This document shows positions 20,044 through 31,148 of a stretch of DNA of 64,000 bases, in pieces; positions within the stretch are counted from its first letter, which is position 1; each line of letters opens with the position of its first letter. The notes beneath the pieces are model-generated. The model made no database searches and was not told where the DNA came from. It was given only the letters and a program-made list of their open reading frames with translations. The DNA is from Trametes villosa (taxonomy: Eukaryota; Basidiomycota; Agaricomycetes; Polyporales; Polyporaceae): positions 2,294,001 to 2,358,000 of the forward strand of contig PUDQ02000003.1 of NCBI GenBank assembly GCA_002964805.2, written 5' to 3'. The position numbers and the translations under genes are program-made.

Positions 20044-23000
20044 TAGGCTCCGCGTCGTGCGCGGCGCGAGGTCACGACCCTTTGCGCCGAAAGCGCGAAT
20101 ACCCTGCAGATTGAACTTCAGATGCGGCGTGACGAGACAAATAACGCGTACGTACGGGTCAGTGAACACGAAATCGAGCGGCGCGAGCCTGGCAGGCGAT
20201 TCCAACCGAGGACGCCGATGTTACGCGCGACATCCTCGGGCTTGGGAAGTATAGCGTACGAGCCGCACCCAAGTGGCCGTGACCTCGGCCGTGACCGAGC
20301 GGGGACTGGAGAGGTATGATGGCGAGTGCGCGAGGGAAGGGGCCGGAGGTCGGAGGTTGACGGGTACGCAGCGAGGGTCGCCTATCCGCACGCCGGGCGG
20401 TATCGATGTACGTTCATAGTATGTTCGTGTACGCTGAGCGGGTTGCTCTCAACCGATCCTACATTAGTTATATAACGATCGCTACGACACGGGGACTGGC
20501 GTACCTGGCGCCTGGCAAGTGCAAGGCATCCGCGAGCGGGCCTGCGATCTTCATGAGCAGCCCGCCCGCCTTCGCTTTCCATGGCGCTCGACATTTCCGG
20601 GAAACGCGCCGCTGGTGACCGTCGTGCTCTCGTGTTGCTCCCCGGTGGCCAGCGTGAGCGACGAGGCGATGACATCCACCCTGCAGTATACGGGGATCGG
20701 AAATGGCTGGACGGGGCGCTCTTCAGGCGGCGCGTCGACGAGGAGGATGCCGAGTCGGGCGAGGGCCGACTGCCTTTGTCGGGCTCGAAAACGCACCAGA
20801 CGTACACGGTCAGCCGAACCCAGAAGCTCCTCTCGACGACGACGAGATACTGGTAGCGTTGCAGGAGCTCGAGCCTCGGGGAAGCCGACGCCGTGGCCGA
20901 CGTGCAGGAGAGAATGGCACCGCCCGCTGGCAAACCTGGTTTCGCTCGGGCGGTGGGGTGTGCGAAGATACCCGTGGCGCGCTTGAGCGCAGGGGGGCGT
21001 CGGCAGGGGGGCGAGCTGAGCGCGCGGTGGCCTGGATGTGGGCGCCCTCGATGTTGAATGCTCGGCGGACCACGGCGACGATGAGTCTCTTCGCAGCCCC
21101 GCGACGTTCCGGTCAAGCACGCCGCCCGGATCCTCTTGTTCCATCTCCCTGTGTGAGTTTCGAGCACACCTCTATATGGAAGTGATGAGATGTGTACATA
21201 GCGGAGCGAGCGATGAATGCTCACCTGGTATTCGCTGGTATGGCTGAACGGCACAAGAAATGAGATGAATAGGCCGACGTCGAGGGTGGGGCTCCACGCC
21301 CTACGCAGCGCAGAGAATGGCCACTTATGTTGGTGTATGCGCTTCATACGGGCACCGTATGGTCGAGCCTTGACAGAGGGCTCGGCGACCACCCGAGTCG
21401 AAGCGGAGTGGTCGGCGCACGCGGGTACGCAGCAGCATGCCGGTCAGCTACTTGCGTGTTAGCACCGAGCTGTTCCTACAGTGTGAGGAAGGACGTACTC
21501 GCCGTAGTTCGCATGCCAATCATGAACGGAGTGCCCCAGTATGCGGGCGATGTCCCTCGTAAGTCCACCCTCTGTCCGTTCGGGAGACGTATACATGGCA
21601 GGGTAGCTTGCCTGCCTGCTGTGGACTTGAGAGCGCCAGAACGCCGTGAAATAGAGCGTATCAGGGAAAGCACGAGAGATGCATTCAGTAGACAGAAGAC
21701 GATCCTGAGCCTAGCGAGGAGGAGCACATGGCGGGAAGCAAGGCACTTGGCGCCCACCGTCGAGCTTGCCATCGCACCACCAACACCTCCGCTGCGCTCC
21801 GCACAAGAAATCATCCGAGGCTCTGTTGTATGTTGACAATCGTCCGGCACCTCGCGCAGCTCTTCGACACCCCAACGCTTGTCGGCATACCTCGCCTGTG
21901 CAGGCGGACGTCAAGGCTCTCTCTCAGCCTCGTAGACCGAGTGGGCCACGGCGTGCCAGTTAGATCCTCCCGTCCAACGTTCAGAAGGAGCTTGCAACGC
22001 GCAATGCAGGCATGTGAACGTTGAAGAGGACTAATAGGTACGTTTTCACAATGGTTGCGCGTATTCGACATGGAGGAGCAGCAGGGCGACGCTTCCCGAC
22101 AGCGAATGTCTGGCCGCCGCTTCCGCCTACGGCGTGCAATAGCCAGCGACGGCCTACGGACGTGCTCTCAGCGCGGCAGCCAAATGTGCGGACGCAGGTG
22201 CGGCCCCCAGACGTCGACTTCGCGGAGATGAGCCCGCTGTTGCCCATCTTGCATATGCCCAGCTTTCTCTGGACGATGCCCCGTCGTACGCTGTCTCTCC
22301 CTCGTGCGCGGGGACATGCTCAGTGCGTATATGTGTGCCGCCATCGATATCCATCTCTTCATGCTGACTGGGCTATGTAGCGGCAAGGCGTGGTTCCCGG
22401 TGTTCGTTTTCACGCACTGACTCCGCTCGCATCGTCGTCCGTCAACGTCATCTGCGTTTTCAGACGCATGGCTGCACGCTAACAGCCTGCCGCAACGAAC
22501 TGCCCCTGTACAGCTCACGACTCACCCCGAGCACAACCGCGGATAGACAATGCGGCAGGAGTGCCCTCTCCCACCGCGAGCACGCGTCGGACACGACTTA
22601 ACGATCACACGCCGCTCGTCGTCGACGACTCGACGGAGATCCGCCGCGACGAGATCCCACACCCGCCTCCGCTTGGGCGCAGCCGACTACATGCGTGCCG
22701 CCGACGCCGCTCGGCCTTCGACTCGACCTCGGCGGACACACCGATTAGACAGCTGTGGCATCGAGGGAGGACAATATACGGCCCAGCGCAGTACTATCCG
22801 CGAAACCGGATGCACGCTCGGTGCTGAGCCGGATGGAGAACAGGCACGGGGAGCCGGGTATATGCAAGACAGCGTCGCTGCACGGGGGCGCGCAGGAGGG
22901 TGATGCAGGTGTCGGTGTGCCCGCGGACTCACCACCCAGTGCCAGGTAAGTCCGATCGCCTTCCTCTATGACGACCCGCAAGGACGCGTGCTGACTGGCT

Positions 23001-26000
23001 CGTAGGGAGTGTGCCGCCCGCGAGCTAACTAAGACGCAACGCGATCAGATCTACAGCAACGATATTCTCGTGCCTCGGACGTGTACAAAGTAACGTTCCG
23101 CCCGCGCGCGGCGCAACTTCAGCTGCATTCTCAGTGTGCTAGCCTCAAACGTTATCTCGTCTGTGCTCGTGAAGACCTTCCCTTTGGCGCAGGTGCTTTC
23201 GCCTCAGCTTGTCGTATCCTTTCAATATGCTTCGCGGGCTGTACATGTAGAGCTCCCACCTACAATATATTTCGAACACTCCATACACCTGTCTGCGTCG
23301 TAGTTTTCATAGGGTGTTGCTCGCAAAATAATGCTACCGTGTACCATACAGGTACACGTCTCACAAGCCCCGACGTACTCTACGCAACAACTCTGTTATA
23401 AGCCTACTAATCACCTAGGCGAGGTCGACGCGAGCGACACGTACACGCTCTGAACTGCAGCGTACGCAACACATCTGAGTTAGGGCGAACACCGCTAAGT
23501 GCGCGCCGTGGCGGCTCTCCGTGAACTCTGGGGAAACGCAGCAAAGGCCGTTTCTCCCCTGCGTACAGCGCGTACCCTCCGACACCTTCTGGCGTGCACC
23601 GGCGAGGTTAGTTAGGTCCGGCGACGCGACGCGCGGCCCACCGACTGCCCTGAGTTGCCGAGTAGGCGGAGTGCAATCGGACGGGAGATGCTTAGGACGC
23701 TCGCACTCGTTTGCGATGGCAGGTATTCCCCGACCGCACCAGAGGCGTGCGGGCGGGTGTCTTCAACCACCGAGGGCCGCCCGGGGTCCGCTCGATGGAG
23801 TGCGCGGGCCTCTGGTCGCGGTATCGCAGCCGGCCGTATGGACATAAGAGACTCGTGCGGAGGGGTGCAAAGGATAGAAGGCCCCGCGGAAGGGCTCCGG
23901 CGTGAGCCGCCGTTGGCCGCTAGAATACACAGAGGGAGTGCGCGGCCGCCACGCGCGCGCCTTTGGAGAGCGCCAGATGTCCGATGTCGCTCTTGACGAG
24001 CCCCTCGCTGTGCCTTCCTGCGCCGAACATGCCAAGCAGCCCGCCCGCCTAGCCGTGGTGGTGCCCTAGCTCGTCCTCGTTGAAGCTGTCCCGCTAGATT
24101 GCTGCCAGATCACGACATTGATCGGGCTCGCCGCCATTCCCAGAGTCTACGCTCTCACTCGCCTGGCGCAGCGGCAAGTGCGAGAGTGGTGTAGGCGGCG
24201 GGTATCGCATTTCATGATGCTCACCGAACTTGTCTGGACTGTGCTGCTGTCTCCGCGGGGATCGTAATGGCCCCGTCTTCGTACGCGCGGTTCCCGTCGA
24301 AATCTCTTTGCGAAGGCGAAGCCGCATGGGAAGAGAAGAGCGTCGCAGCGAAAAATAGAAGGTGCCTGGGGAGCACGGGACACCCACGAGCACGCGCGAT
24401 ACTGCGCGTGGCGCGAGCGTCCTCCGCCGGCGTTGCTATGGATGGTCCGGTCTGCGCAAACGAACCGCTCAAGGCACCTTGCGAGACAAGGGTCAGGTCG
24501 AGCCGAACGAGCCTCGTATCTGGCGTGTTTTGGTGAATGAGAGCAGGACGGGGGATCGCCGCGCTGCAAAAAGCCCGCGGTGTGGGGGAAAGGAGTGTCA
24601 GCAGTGGACCTCGTACCCGAGACAACATCACTCACTTGAGTCGAGTCTACGCTGTCGTGGATTGACAGAGGTGCACTGACTGTGGGCGCGTCGTCCATCG
24701 TCTCGTATTTGCGCTGGCTGCATCAATGGGCGGTGCGATGAACCGTTGTTCGGCCGCGGCGCAGCAATTGTCGGCTATCTAGATCGCAGGGAAAGCGCGG
24801 CGGGGCTGGAGAGGACGATCCATGGGGAAGAACGGGTGAGTGACTGCTACGCACGCGTAGAGTGAGGGTAGCCGCTGAAACGCTGTCTACCGACGGCAGT
24901 TGGACGCGTTCGACCGCATATCTCTGGAAGGGGTATGCCTTGTGCGGGATGGGCAATCGCCATCGAGGCGCCGAAGGCACACATGTGCTGCTCGACGCCG
25001 GTCCCTGTCTGGTCTCGCGTCGACGAGGTGCGGGATGGAGCCGTTGAGATATCCTGGCGGCCCTGGGTATAGAAGTCCTGCATCCGCTAGGCGCGAGTGC
25101 ATCGGGGTCTGCGTGCACGGCACGATCGCGCGTACCGTGGGTTACGGTCGGGAGCAGAGTCCGAGCGGAAATCCGGGTGGGATCGAGACCTTGCACTGGA
25201 CGCTGGCGAGTCCGCAGCGATGGTGGCCGATTCGCAGATGGGGAACGTCCAGTTTACGTCGCGCCGAGAATCTTCGTATACATACACCAGGCCGATCTGA
25301 ACCGATCCCAGATCAGTAAGAGACAGCTATTACTGCGGAACAAAACCGTGCATACCTCCTATTCAGCACCGGTTATTGCGTCCGAAAGTGAGTCCGCAAG
25401 GCCTGTAGGCTGCCTGTTCCGCGAAGGAACATGCTCGTCGCGGCGCTCGATGCTCCCGATGCCGGTACATGCAGACGGTGTGCCTGTTCGCGCGACGCTA
25501 ACGAGGAGCGAAGGTGAGAGACGGGGTGATCAAGTAGTTGAACGGCCATAGACGAGGTCTAGGGATTGCTGTACGGGAGGCCTTCACGGCCGCGTCGTCG
25601 TCGAACATGCTGCTCGGCGAGCGTGGGCTGGGCATCCTCGAGCCAGAAGACGTGCACGCTATTGGCGGACGTAGGACGTTTCCTCCTCGCTGCTGTAGCA
25701 GGAGCTCGTGCCCTCGGGGGTCCTCGACGACGCCGTAACCGGCGTGTGGGAGACACTGCCGCTCTCGCAGCTCCTCGTCCTGATGGTCTGCTGTTAGCGT
25801 TCCTTGCGAGGGTCCTCGTGATTGGCGCAGTCGAGCGCGGCAGCGTGCTGCTAGAAGAGCGCGATGGAGGCGCGAAACTCTTGGATCTAGAGCAACATCT
25901 CGGGGTCTATGCAGTTCCAGGGATGCGGGAAGGGTGGGAGCGGTGTCCTAATCAGAAAGGCGCTCCAGTACGGGATAGGCGATGCGAGACCCGCCATCGA

Positions 26001-29000
26001 TGCAGATCGAAACGAGGCCGCTCTGTGTTCGTATCTTGCGTGCCGTTCGAGGAGTGGGCCGTGGGTGGCCGCATCAGCGTGGACTCGAGGATGCACCGGT
26101 GCTCATCGTCGAGGCCCCGCGCTCGGCGCTCTGTCGCACCTGAATGCGATCGCGCCGGGTTAGTTCGCGATGGCCTGCGCGTGGTCTTCCGGTGGGACAG
26201 CCTGTTCACCCCTGATGGTCACTACTGGATGGTCTCGAGCCTCAGCGTGACTCCCGCCACACTTGGGTTGTGCACACTGCTCGTCGTCTGGTCCTCCACG
26301 TCCATGTACGTGATTGTGTGAGCAATGCAGAAGGGGGCGGTAGAGCAATACAGAGTGGAGAGTCGTTGTTGAAACTCACCTGGGGGCATAGGCCAAATGG
26401 TACTAGAAGGAGGAGTATGATGGCGCGGCGAAGCACCGCGCTGACTTAGGGAGGCGTACCGCTTGCTGGCGGCAAAGTTCAGGTTGGAGATCGGTGTCAT
26501 GCGGTCGAACCTCGCGAGCAGGTCTGGTGGCAAGCCCGCGCGGAATGCGACGTCCACGGAGTCGAATTGGACCGTCATCGCGCCGGTAGCAGCGATGCTA
26601 GAGGTGGATCAACTGCTCGCGTAGGTTAGCTTGTGAGGTGAGGCTGAGAGGATGAGGACATACACACTCGTTGCATTACGGACTGCCGGAGCACGAGGGC
26701 TGTCTCCAGCTACGACTCCCGTCCGGAGCGTGTACCGCTCGCCAGACCGATTGGCGCAGACATCGAGAGGGTGTCTATCCAGAGGTAAAGTTGCCTGCAG
26801 AGAGCCGGTGTCCAGCATTTCGGGTCACTACACGCAGAAGACGAAAGCCGCAGCGATGGAGGGGAGACGAGCCCAGGACAAGCGACTCAGTCGAGCAGAT
26901 GGCGGGAGGGAAAGCGACGTAGGCGCGCATGTCTCCCGTCTGCGCGCTTGCGGCCTCGCGTCTTGCCATCGCACCCAGCACCACCCAACACGTCGCTCTC
27001 GACACGCTCCGGTTGTGCTGCAAGGCTATGTCTATGGTTATACTTGACACTCGCCCAATATCGGGTGCGAAAGGCTAGCCAGGCTTTCGCTCCGTACCGC
27101 GGCAAATCTCAGCATATCTAGCACGCCTCCACGCGTGCGCTGGTTCGAGTTCTTCGACATGCGATCTCCTCGACATCGCGTGCCTGTACCGCGTCCGCGC
27201 CTGCGAGGAGGTACGTCAAATCTGTACGAGCTTCTTGCGGCACCTCACTCATCCCGTGTCTAACAGGGTGTGCTTGGCCGGCGCGCGGTTGAACCTTCGT
27301 GGCCCGAGAGGTTGATACCCATGGCGAGCATGGACGGGCTCTGGTGCGTCATGTCTGTATTGCACATCGCCGTCTTCTAATTCTCCTCACGCTTACAGAT
27401 AGAGCCCTGTGACTACGAAGGGCGTCGACACGTCGCTCGACCACCTTGCAGTCATGCTCGACCCGGTCCTCCTTCCCCCCGCCCGCCAGTACCTCGCTCT
27501 TCTGCTCGCACGCCGACGTTCTTCACTCTCACCGTCTACGATGCCGGCCTTATTGCTGACCCCTTAACAACATCGAGATCGCTCAGATCAACGTCATGTT
27601 CACTGTACTAAGCTCGTCGTGCCCTGCTTTGTCGCCGCTGCCATACCATCTACTGCAGTCCGTGACGCCTGCCGGTGCGTACGAACAACCTCGGCGGTCG
27701 CGGGAACCCTCTTGGTCGTCCTTAATCCTATCTACGGGCCTCTGGAGATCCCCTCGGCCGGATGAGAGTGTCGGATATCGGATGGGCGTACTCGTCACCT
27801 GTGCGGCGGCCTCCCTTAACATGGTGCGCACCCCTCCACCATCGCCCAGCGTCTCGAACTGACGATGTCTCTCCAGGATGCTTCCGGCTTCCAACTGGCT
27901 ATGCCCCTCAAGATCGCCTCTTCCATAACGCAGATGGCACCGTCCGCCGTCCGTGGCGCTGTGGGGCATATCCTGAAGATGTAATCCTTCCCCGATATCG
28001 TCGCGCTGTGCGTACGAATCGTCTGCTGACCGGCGCTTGGTACTGATCTCGCGATTTCCGTTGTAGGGGCTGCGCATCGCCGCCTCCGTGGTACGAACAC
28101 GAACGTCGCCTGTCGGACGAGCACCCCCGCGGCCGTCGTCGTGGGCTTCTTCGACCCGATGTGCGTCCAGTCTCTGCCTGCCCGGCCTCTCGAGCTGACG
28201 TCCCCTTCGCAGAGCGCATTACACGTCCGCAGTGCCGATGACTTCGCTCACCGTTTCGCGCGCGTCTCTCCTCACGAACCGTCGCGCAGCGTACGTACGT
28301 TCCACGCGCCCATCCGCGCGTTGTTGCCGATACCGCGACCCCCGCTGGAGGGCCCGCGCATCGTCGATCGGCATCATCCTCGACTCGGCATTGTATGCTC
28401 ACGTCGTGCTCGACGTCGTCAAGCGAGGTTTGCGGCACCTAGGCAGGTCTCGACGCCCTCTAGGAGGCCATCCCCGCTCCACATACGTCGGATTTGTGCG
28501 CTTAGGTGTGAGGGTGTCGACGGCTGCCCCGCTCGTCGAGTCGCCGCTGCGCTGTATACCAATGCCGTAGTAGACTGCGACGCCGTTGTGAATAGGGTCC
28601 GCGACCCATCGAGTGATACTGACCTCTCGTCCACGTCCGCGTCGCCTTGCGCCCGCTCTCGCACCGTCGACTCGAGTACGCCGCACGTCGTGTATAGCGC
28701 GGATAGATACAAACAGAGACTGAGCCCGGTCACCGATACCGCATACGTAGCATAGTCCGTCTCGATCAGAGGCCGTCACAGGAACCAAGAAGCCCCGCCT
28801 GCAGACCGCTCGCTCGCCAGCGCGGGCGCAAAGGAATGTCTCGGGCACCGGCAGGCGTGTGCAGCACGCCTCCTATTTGCGTCCGCACGTCGCCCCCGCT
28901 CGACAGCGGGAGGTCGTGCTGCGGCCCGCCGGTGCCCTACCGTCTTTGCGCCGTTGCTGGTCTGCTTGCAGTCTGTTCGGTGGGGTGGGGAGGTGTTGTA

Positions 29001-29102
29001 CAGGGTGGTAGGAAGAAAGAAGGGAGAAATGGAGAGCATATGGGAGGGAAAAGCATAGGAGAAGAATATGAGGGAAGCAAAATGCGGAGGTCAGGAGTGC
29101 GT
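20044..29102. other. gene-poor part of unit 1
   Basis: This 9-kb GC-rich stretch has many short frames on both strands, none of which keeps its length and frame across units. It includes two copies of a block reading on the minus strand like LARLGILLVD (near 20740 and 25610) and a relic exon at 26380-26578. A segment at 28560-29000 is strongly conserved among units. CAG/GTGAGT-type donor sites on the minus strand (24633, 26379) recur at matching places in other units. I interpret it as old, decayed multi-exon genes; no intact gene is claimed. Confidence 0.5.
26380..26578 (-). pseudogene. relic first exon (FDSVDVAFRAGLPPDLL)
   Basis: An open 66-codon stretch starts MTVQFDSVDVAFRAG and ends at a GTGAGT donor (26379-26374). 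The matching place in unit 3 (about 53530 downwards) keeps FDSVDVAFRAG but then has an in-frame TAG at 53482-53480. No equivalent is visible in unit 2. This pattern suggests a decaying gene of unknown function. It may still be a coincidental frame. Confidence 0.3.
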
Positions 29103-30583
29103 TTAGGGTGAAGCTTGGAAGAGGAGGGTGGTTAGCTGTTCTTCATCGCTCTGGAAGTGTTTGTTAGAGTGAATAGCTGTGCATAAAGTCAGACAGCATA
29201 CCTGGATAGCAGCAGAAGTTTGCTGGTCAGGGAGAACCCTCTCCTTGATGAACAGGTCTAGGTTACGACCTAGTTTGGGTGCAAGTATGAGTAGAGTGTG
29301 CAACAACAACATATATAAAATCATGGCATACCTTCAATGTAAACAGTGATTTTGATGGCATCCTTCAGGGCAGGCAAGTTCTTGGCAATTTCTGTAGTCC
29401 ACCATTCTTCATCAAAGATTTTGTTGTAACCCCAAAGTGTGATTTTATAATCTGTGATATGAGCAAATTGTTGTAAGCACTGCTGCTTTGCCTTGCCACT
29501 GATGATGTCGAGCAGATCCGTCTGTGAGCATCCATAGGTGAACACCTGGGTGCTTGAGGTATGTAGATATGTGGGCGGCCAAGGGTACTGCTCTGCCTGA
29601 GATGTGGGTGTAAGCTTAATGGTCAAGGAGCTGAGTAGTGATGATGACACATGTGAGAGCACATGTGCAAGAATGTTTGCCTCTGGTGCTGCATCAAAGT
29701 AAATCTCCAGTTTGAGTTTTCTAAGAGATACCATTTCACCCAGGCATTGAAGCAGTGCACCTGATGTTGAGGTTGAAAAATGGCAAGAAACTCAATGAAG
29801 GGGACACTAACCAGATTGGCCAATAGTTTTCACAAAGAGTGAGGTATGAAAGTATTTGAGGTTAGCAAAAGATCCAAAAGGCCCTCTCAGAGGAAAGTGT
29901 TGAGCACCAGCCCAGGGTAAGCCATCCTGGAGGAGCTCTGGATATTAGCACACCACATGACCAAACCATGATAAACTCACTGGATGATAGTGCAGAATTT
30001 CCAAACATGGTTTATCTTGTCTCTTTGAAGCCATCTTCTCCAGCAAGGCTACTGCATGTGAGGATGTTCCCACAGCATTGAACCCAAACCATGCCCCGAG
30101 CTCTCTTAGCTGTGGCATTGACCCAATGACCTGGTGAACCTCATTGAGGGATCCAAATCTCCAATGCAGTTCAGTAATGCTCCCAAGCCTTGCTAACCCG
30201 GGGATAACATATCTCTGAACATAGCCAGGCGCATACCTCCACCACTCAACCTCCACATCCAGATATTGACAGTTTTGCAACAAAGGCAAGCCGAACACCT
30301 GAGCAATCGGCAGATATGTATCGGTATTGTTGAACAGTAGTCGCTTCACATGTGCTGCTAGCTCGGGTTTTGTGGTGAGCGTATCAACGAGCTCGAAACA
30401 CCGATCTGTGCGGCTAAGGTATACCTCATAGTAGAGGTTATACTGACTGCGAGGGAGCCATGCAGAACACGTCAAGGCACAGGCCATAAGAGTCTCATAC
30501 CACCCATAACACCAATCGTTGGAGTCGAAGCATTGATCGATGACGGACTCACAGACCTCGAGCGGGAAGCGTGAGTTCTCCAT
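29103..30583 (-). CDS. F-box-like protein, array copy 1
   Basis: Five exons: 30583-29981, 29926-29812, 29760-29332, 29269-29202, 29150-29103. All introns are GT-AG and in phase, giving 420 residues. It starts MENSRFPLEVCESVID, followed after a short loop by TLMACALTCSAWLPRSQYNLYYEV; this is the LP-like helix and CSLVC/W pattern of agaricomycete F-box proteins (about residues 5-55). The rest has leucine-rich-repeat-like spacing (LLQNCQYLDVEVEWW, GSITELHWRFGSL, MPQLRELG, MVSLRKLKLEIYF). F-box proteins usually present substrates to SCF ubiquitin ligases; the substrate is unknown. The frame is also open upstream to 30805 in this and both other copies, so a longer N-terminus cannot be excluded. 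The gene is AT-richer than its surroundings. Confidence 0.85.
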
Positions 30584-30845
30584 GGGCGGCGAGGGAGGGC
30601 GGGACAGCAGAGGCGTGAAGCAGCGTAAGCGGAGGCAGAGGAGCGGAGGCGAGAGCAGAGGCGACGTGTCGACGGAGAGGCGAGGTACTTGTTGCACGCC
30701 CACGCATCGCATCACCACATCGATTGAACCTTGTATCGCGGCGTTCACCAGTGAGGCGCTCGCGAGGGAGGCCGTACGACGTACCTTCAGGGCCGCCATG
30801 CCCAAACAGCCCGGGGCGCCTCATCGAGGGCGAGGGATCATTGGG

Positions 30846-31148
30846 CTACTCATCATCGAAAGAACGATGCGTGTCGGTCTCGTCGAGGGCGCGGTCTGCA
30901 CGGCGTGGGCAGCACGGGAAGCTGATGCGGGCTGCGGTTCCGAGGTGGGGGCAGCGTTCGCGAAGCGCGCATCCTTGGGTACAAGACGCTGACGCGCGAC
31001 GGCTTCGCCAAGGACGGGCGTGCGTGTGGTCACAATGTTCGGACGCCCGAGGATAGGCCGAGCGTGTGTTGCAGCAGACGAGGAGATTGATTGAACGCGA
31101 ATAAATATATTGACAGTGTTGACAGATCACGCGCGACGTAGAGGACAT
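30846..31148 (-). CDS. conserved small ORF upstream of F-box copy 1
   Basis: A 100-codon frame starts MSSTSRVICQHCQYIYSR and ends THRSFDDE. The unit 2 counterpart (45156-44854) is also exactly 100 codons and similar throughout, with no gap. In unit 3 the same start (58104) is kept, but an indel shifts the frame, which ends after 57 residues. It lies 263 bp upstream of the F-box start on the same strand. A neighbouring frame is also open at the 3' end, so it may be a non-coding leader or intron of another transcript. Confidence 0.25.
   Translation of the reverse strand: MSSTSRVICQHCQYIYSRSINLLVCCNTRSAYPRASEHCDHTHARPWRSRRASASCTQGCALRERCPHLGTAARISFPCCPRRADRALDETDTHRSFDDE
31101..31130 (-). promoter_or_regulatory. 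conserved AT-rich motif upstream of the F-box gene
   Basis: AAATATATTGACAGTGTTGACA (plus strand, starting about 31103) is nearly unchanged at about 45111 and 58060, some 500-520 bp before each F-box start. It also contains a direct TTGACA repeat. A TATA-like role is possible but unproven, since it also overlaps the conserved small ORF. Confidence 0.3.

Noticed and set aside
20382..21392. 336-codon minus-strand frame in unit 1
   Set aside because: The matching region of unit 2 is broken into short frames, and the composition is that of GC-rich noncoding DNA.
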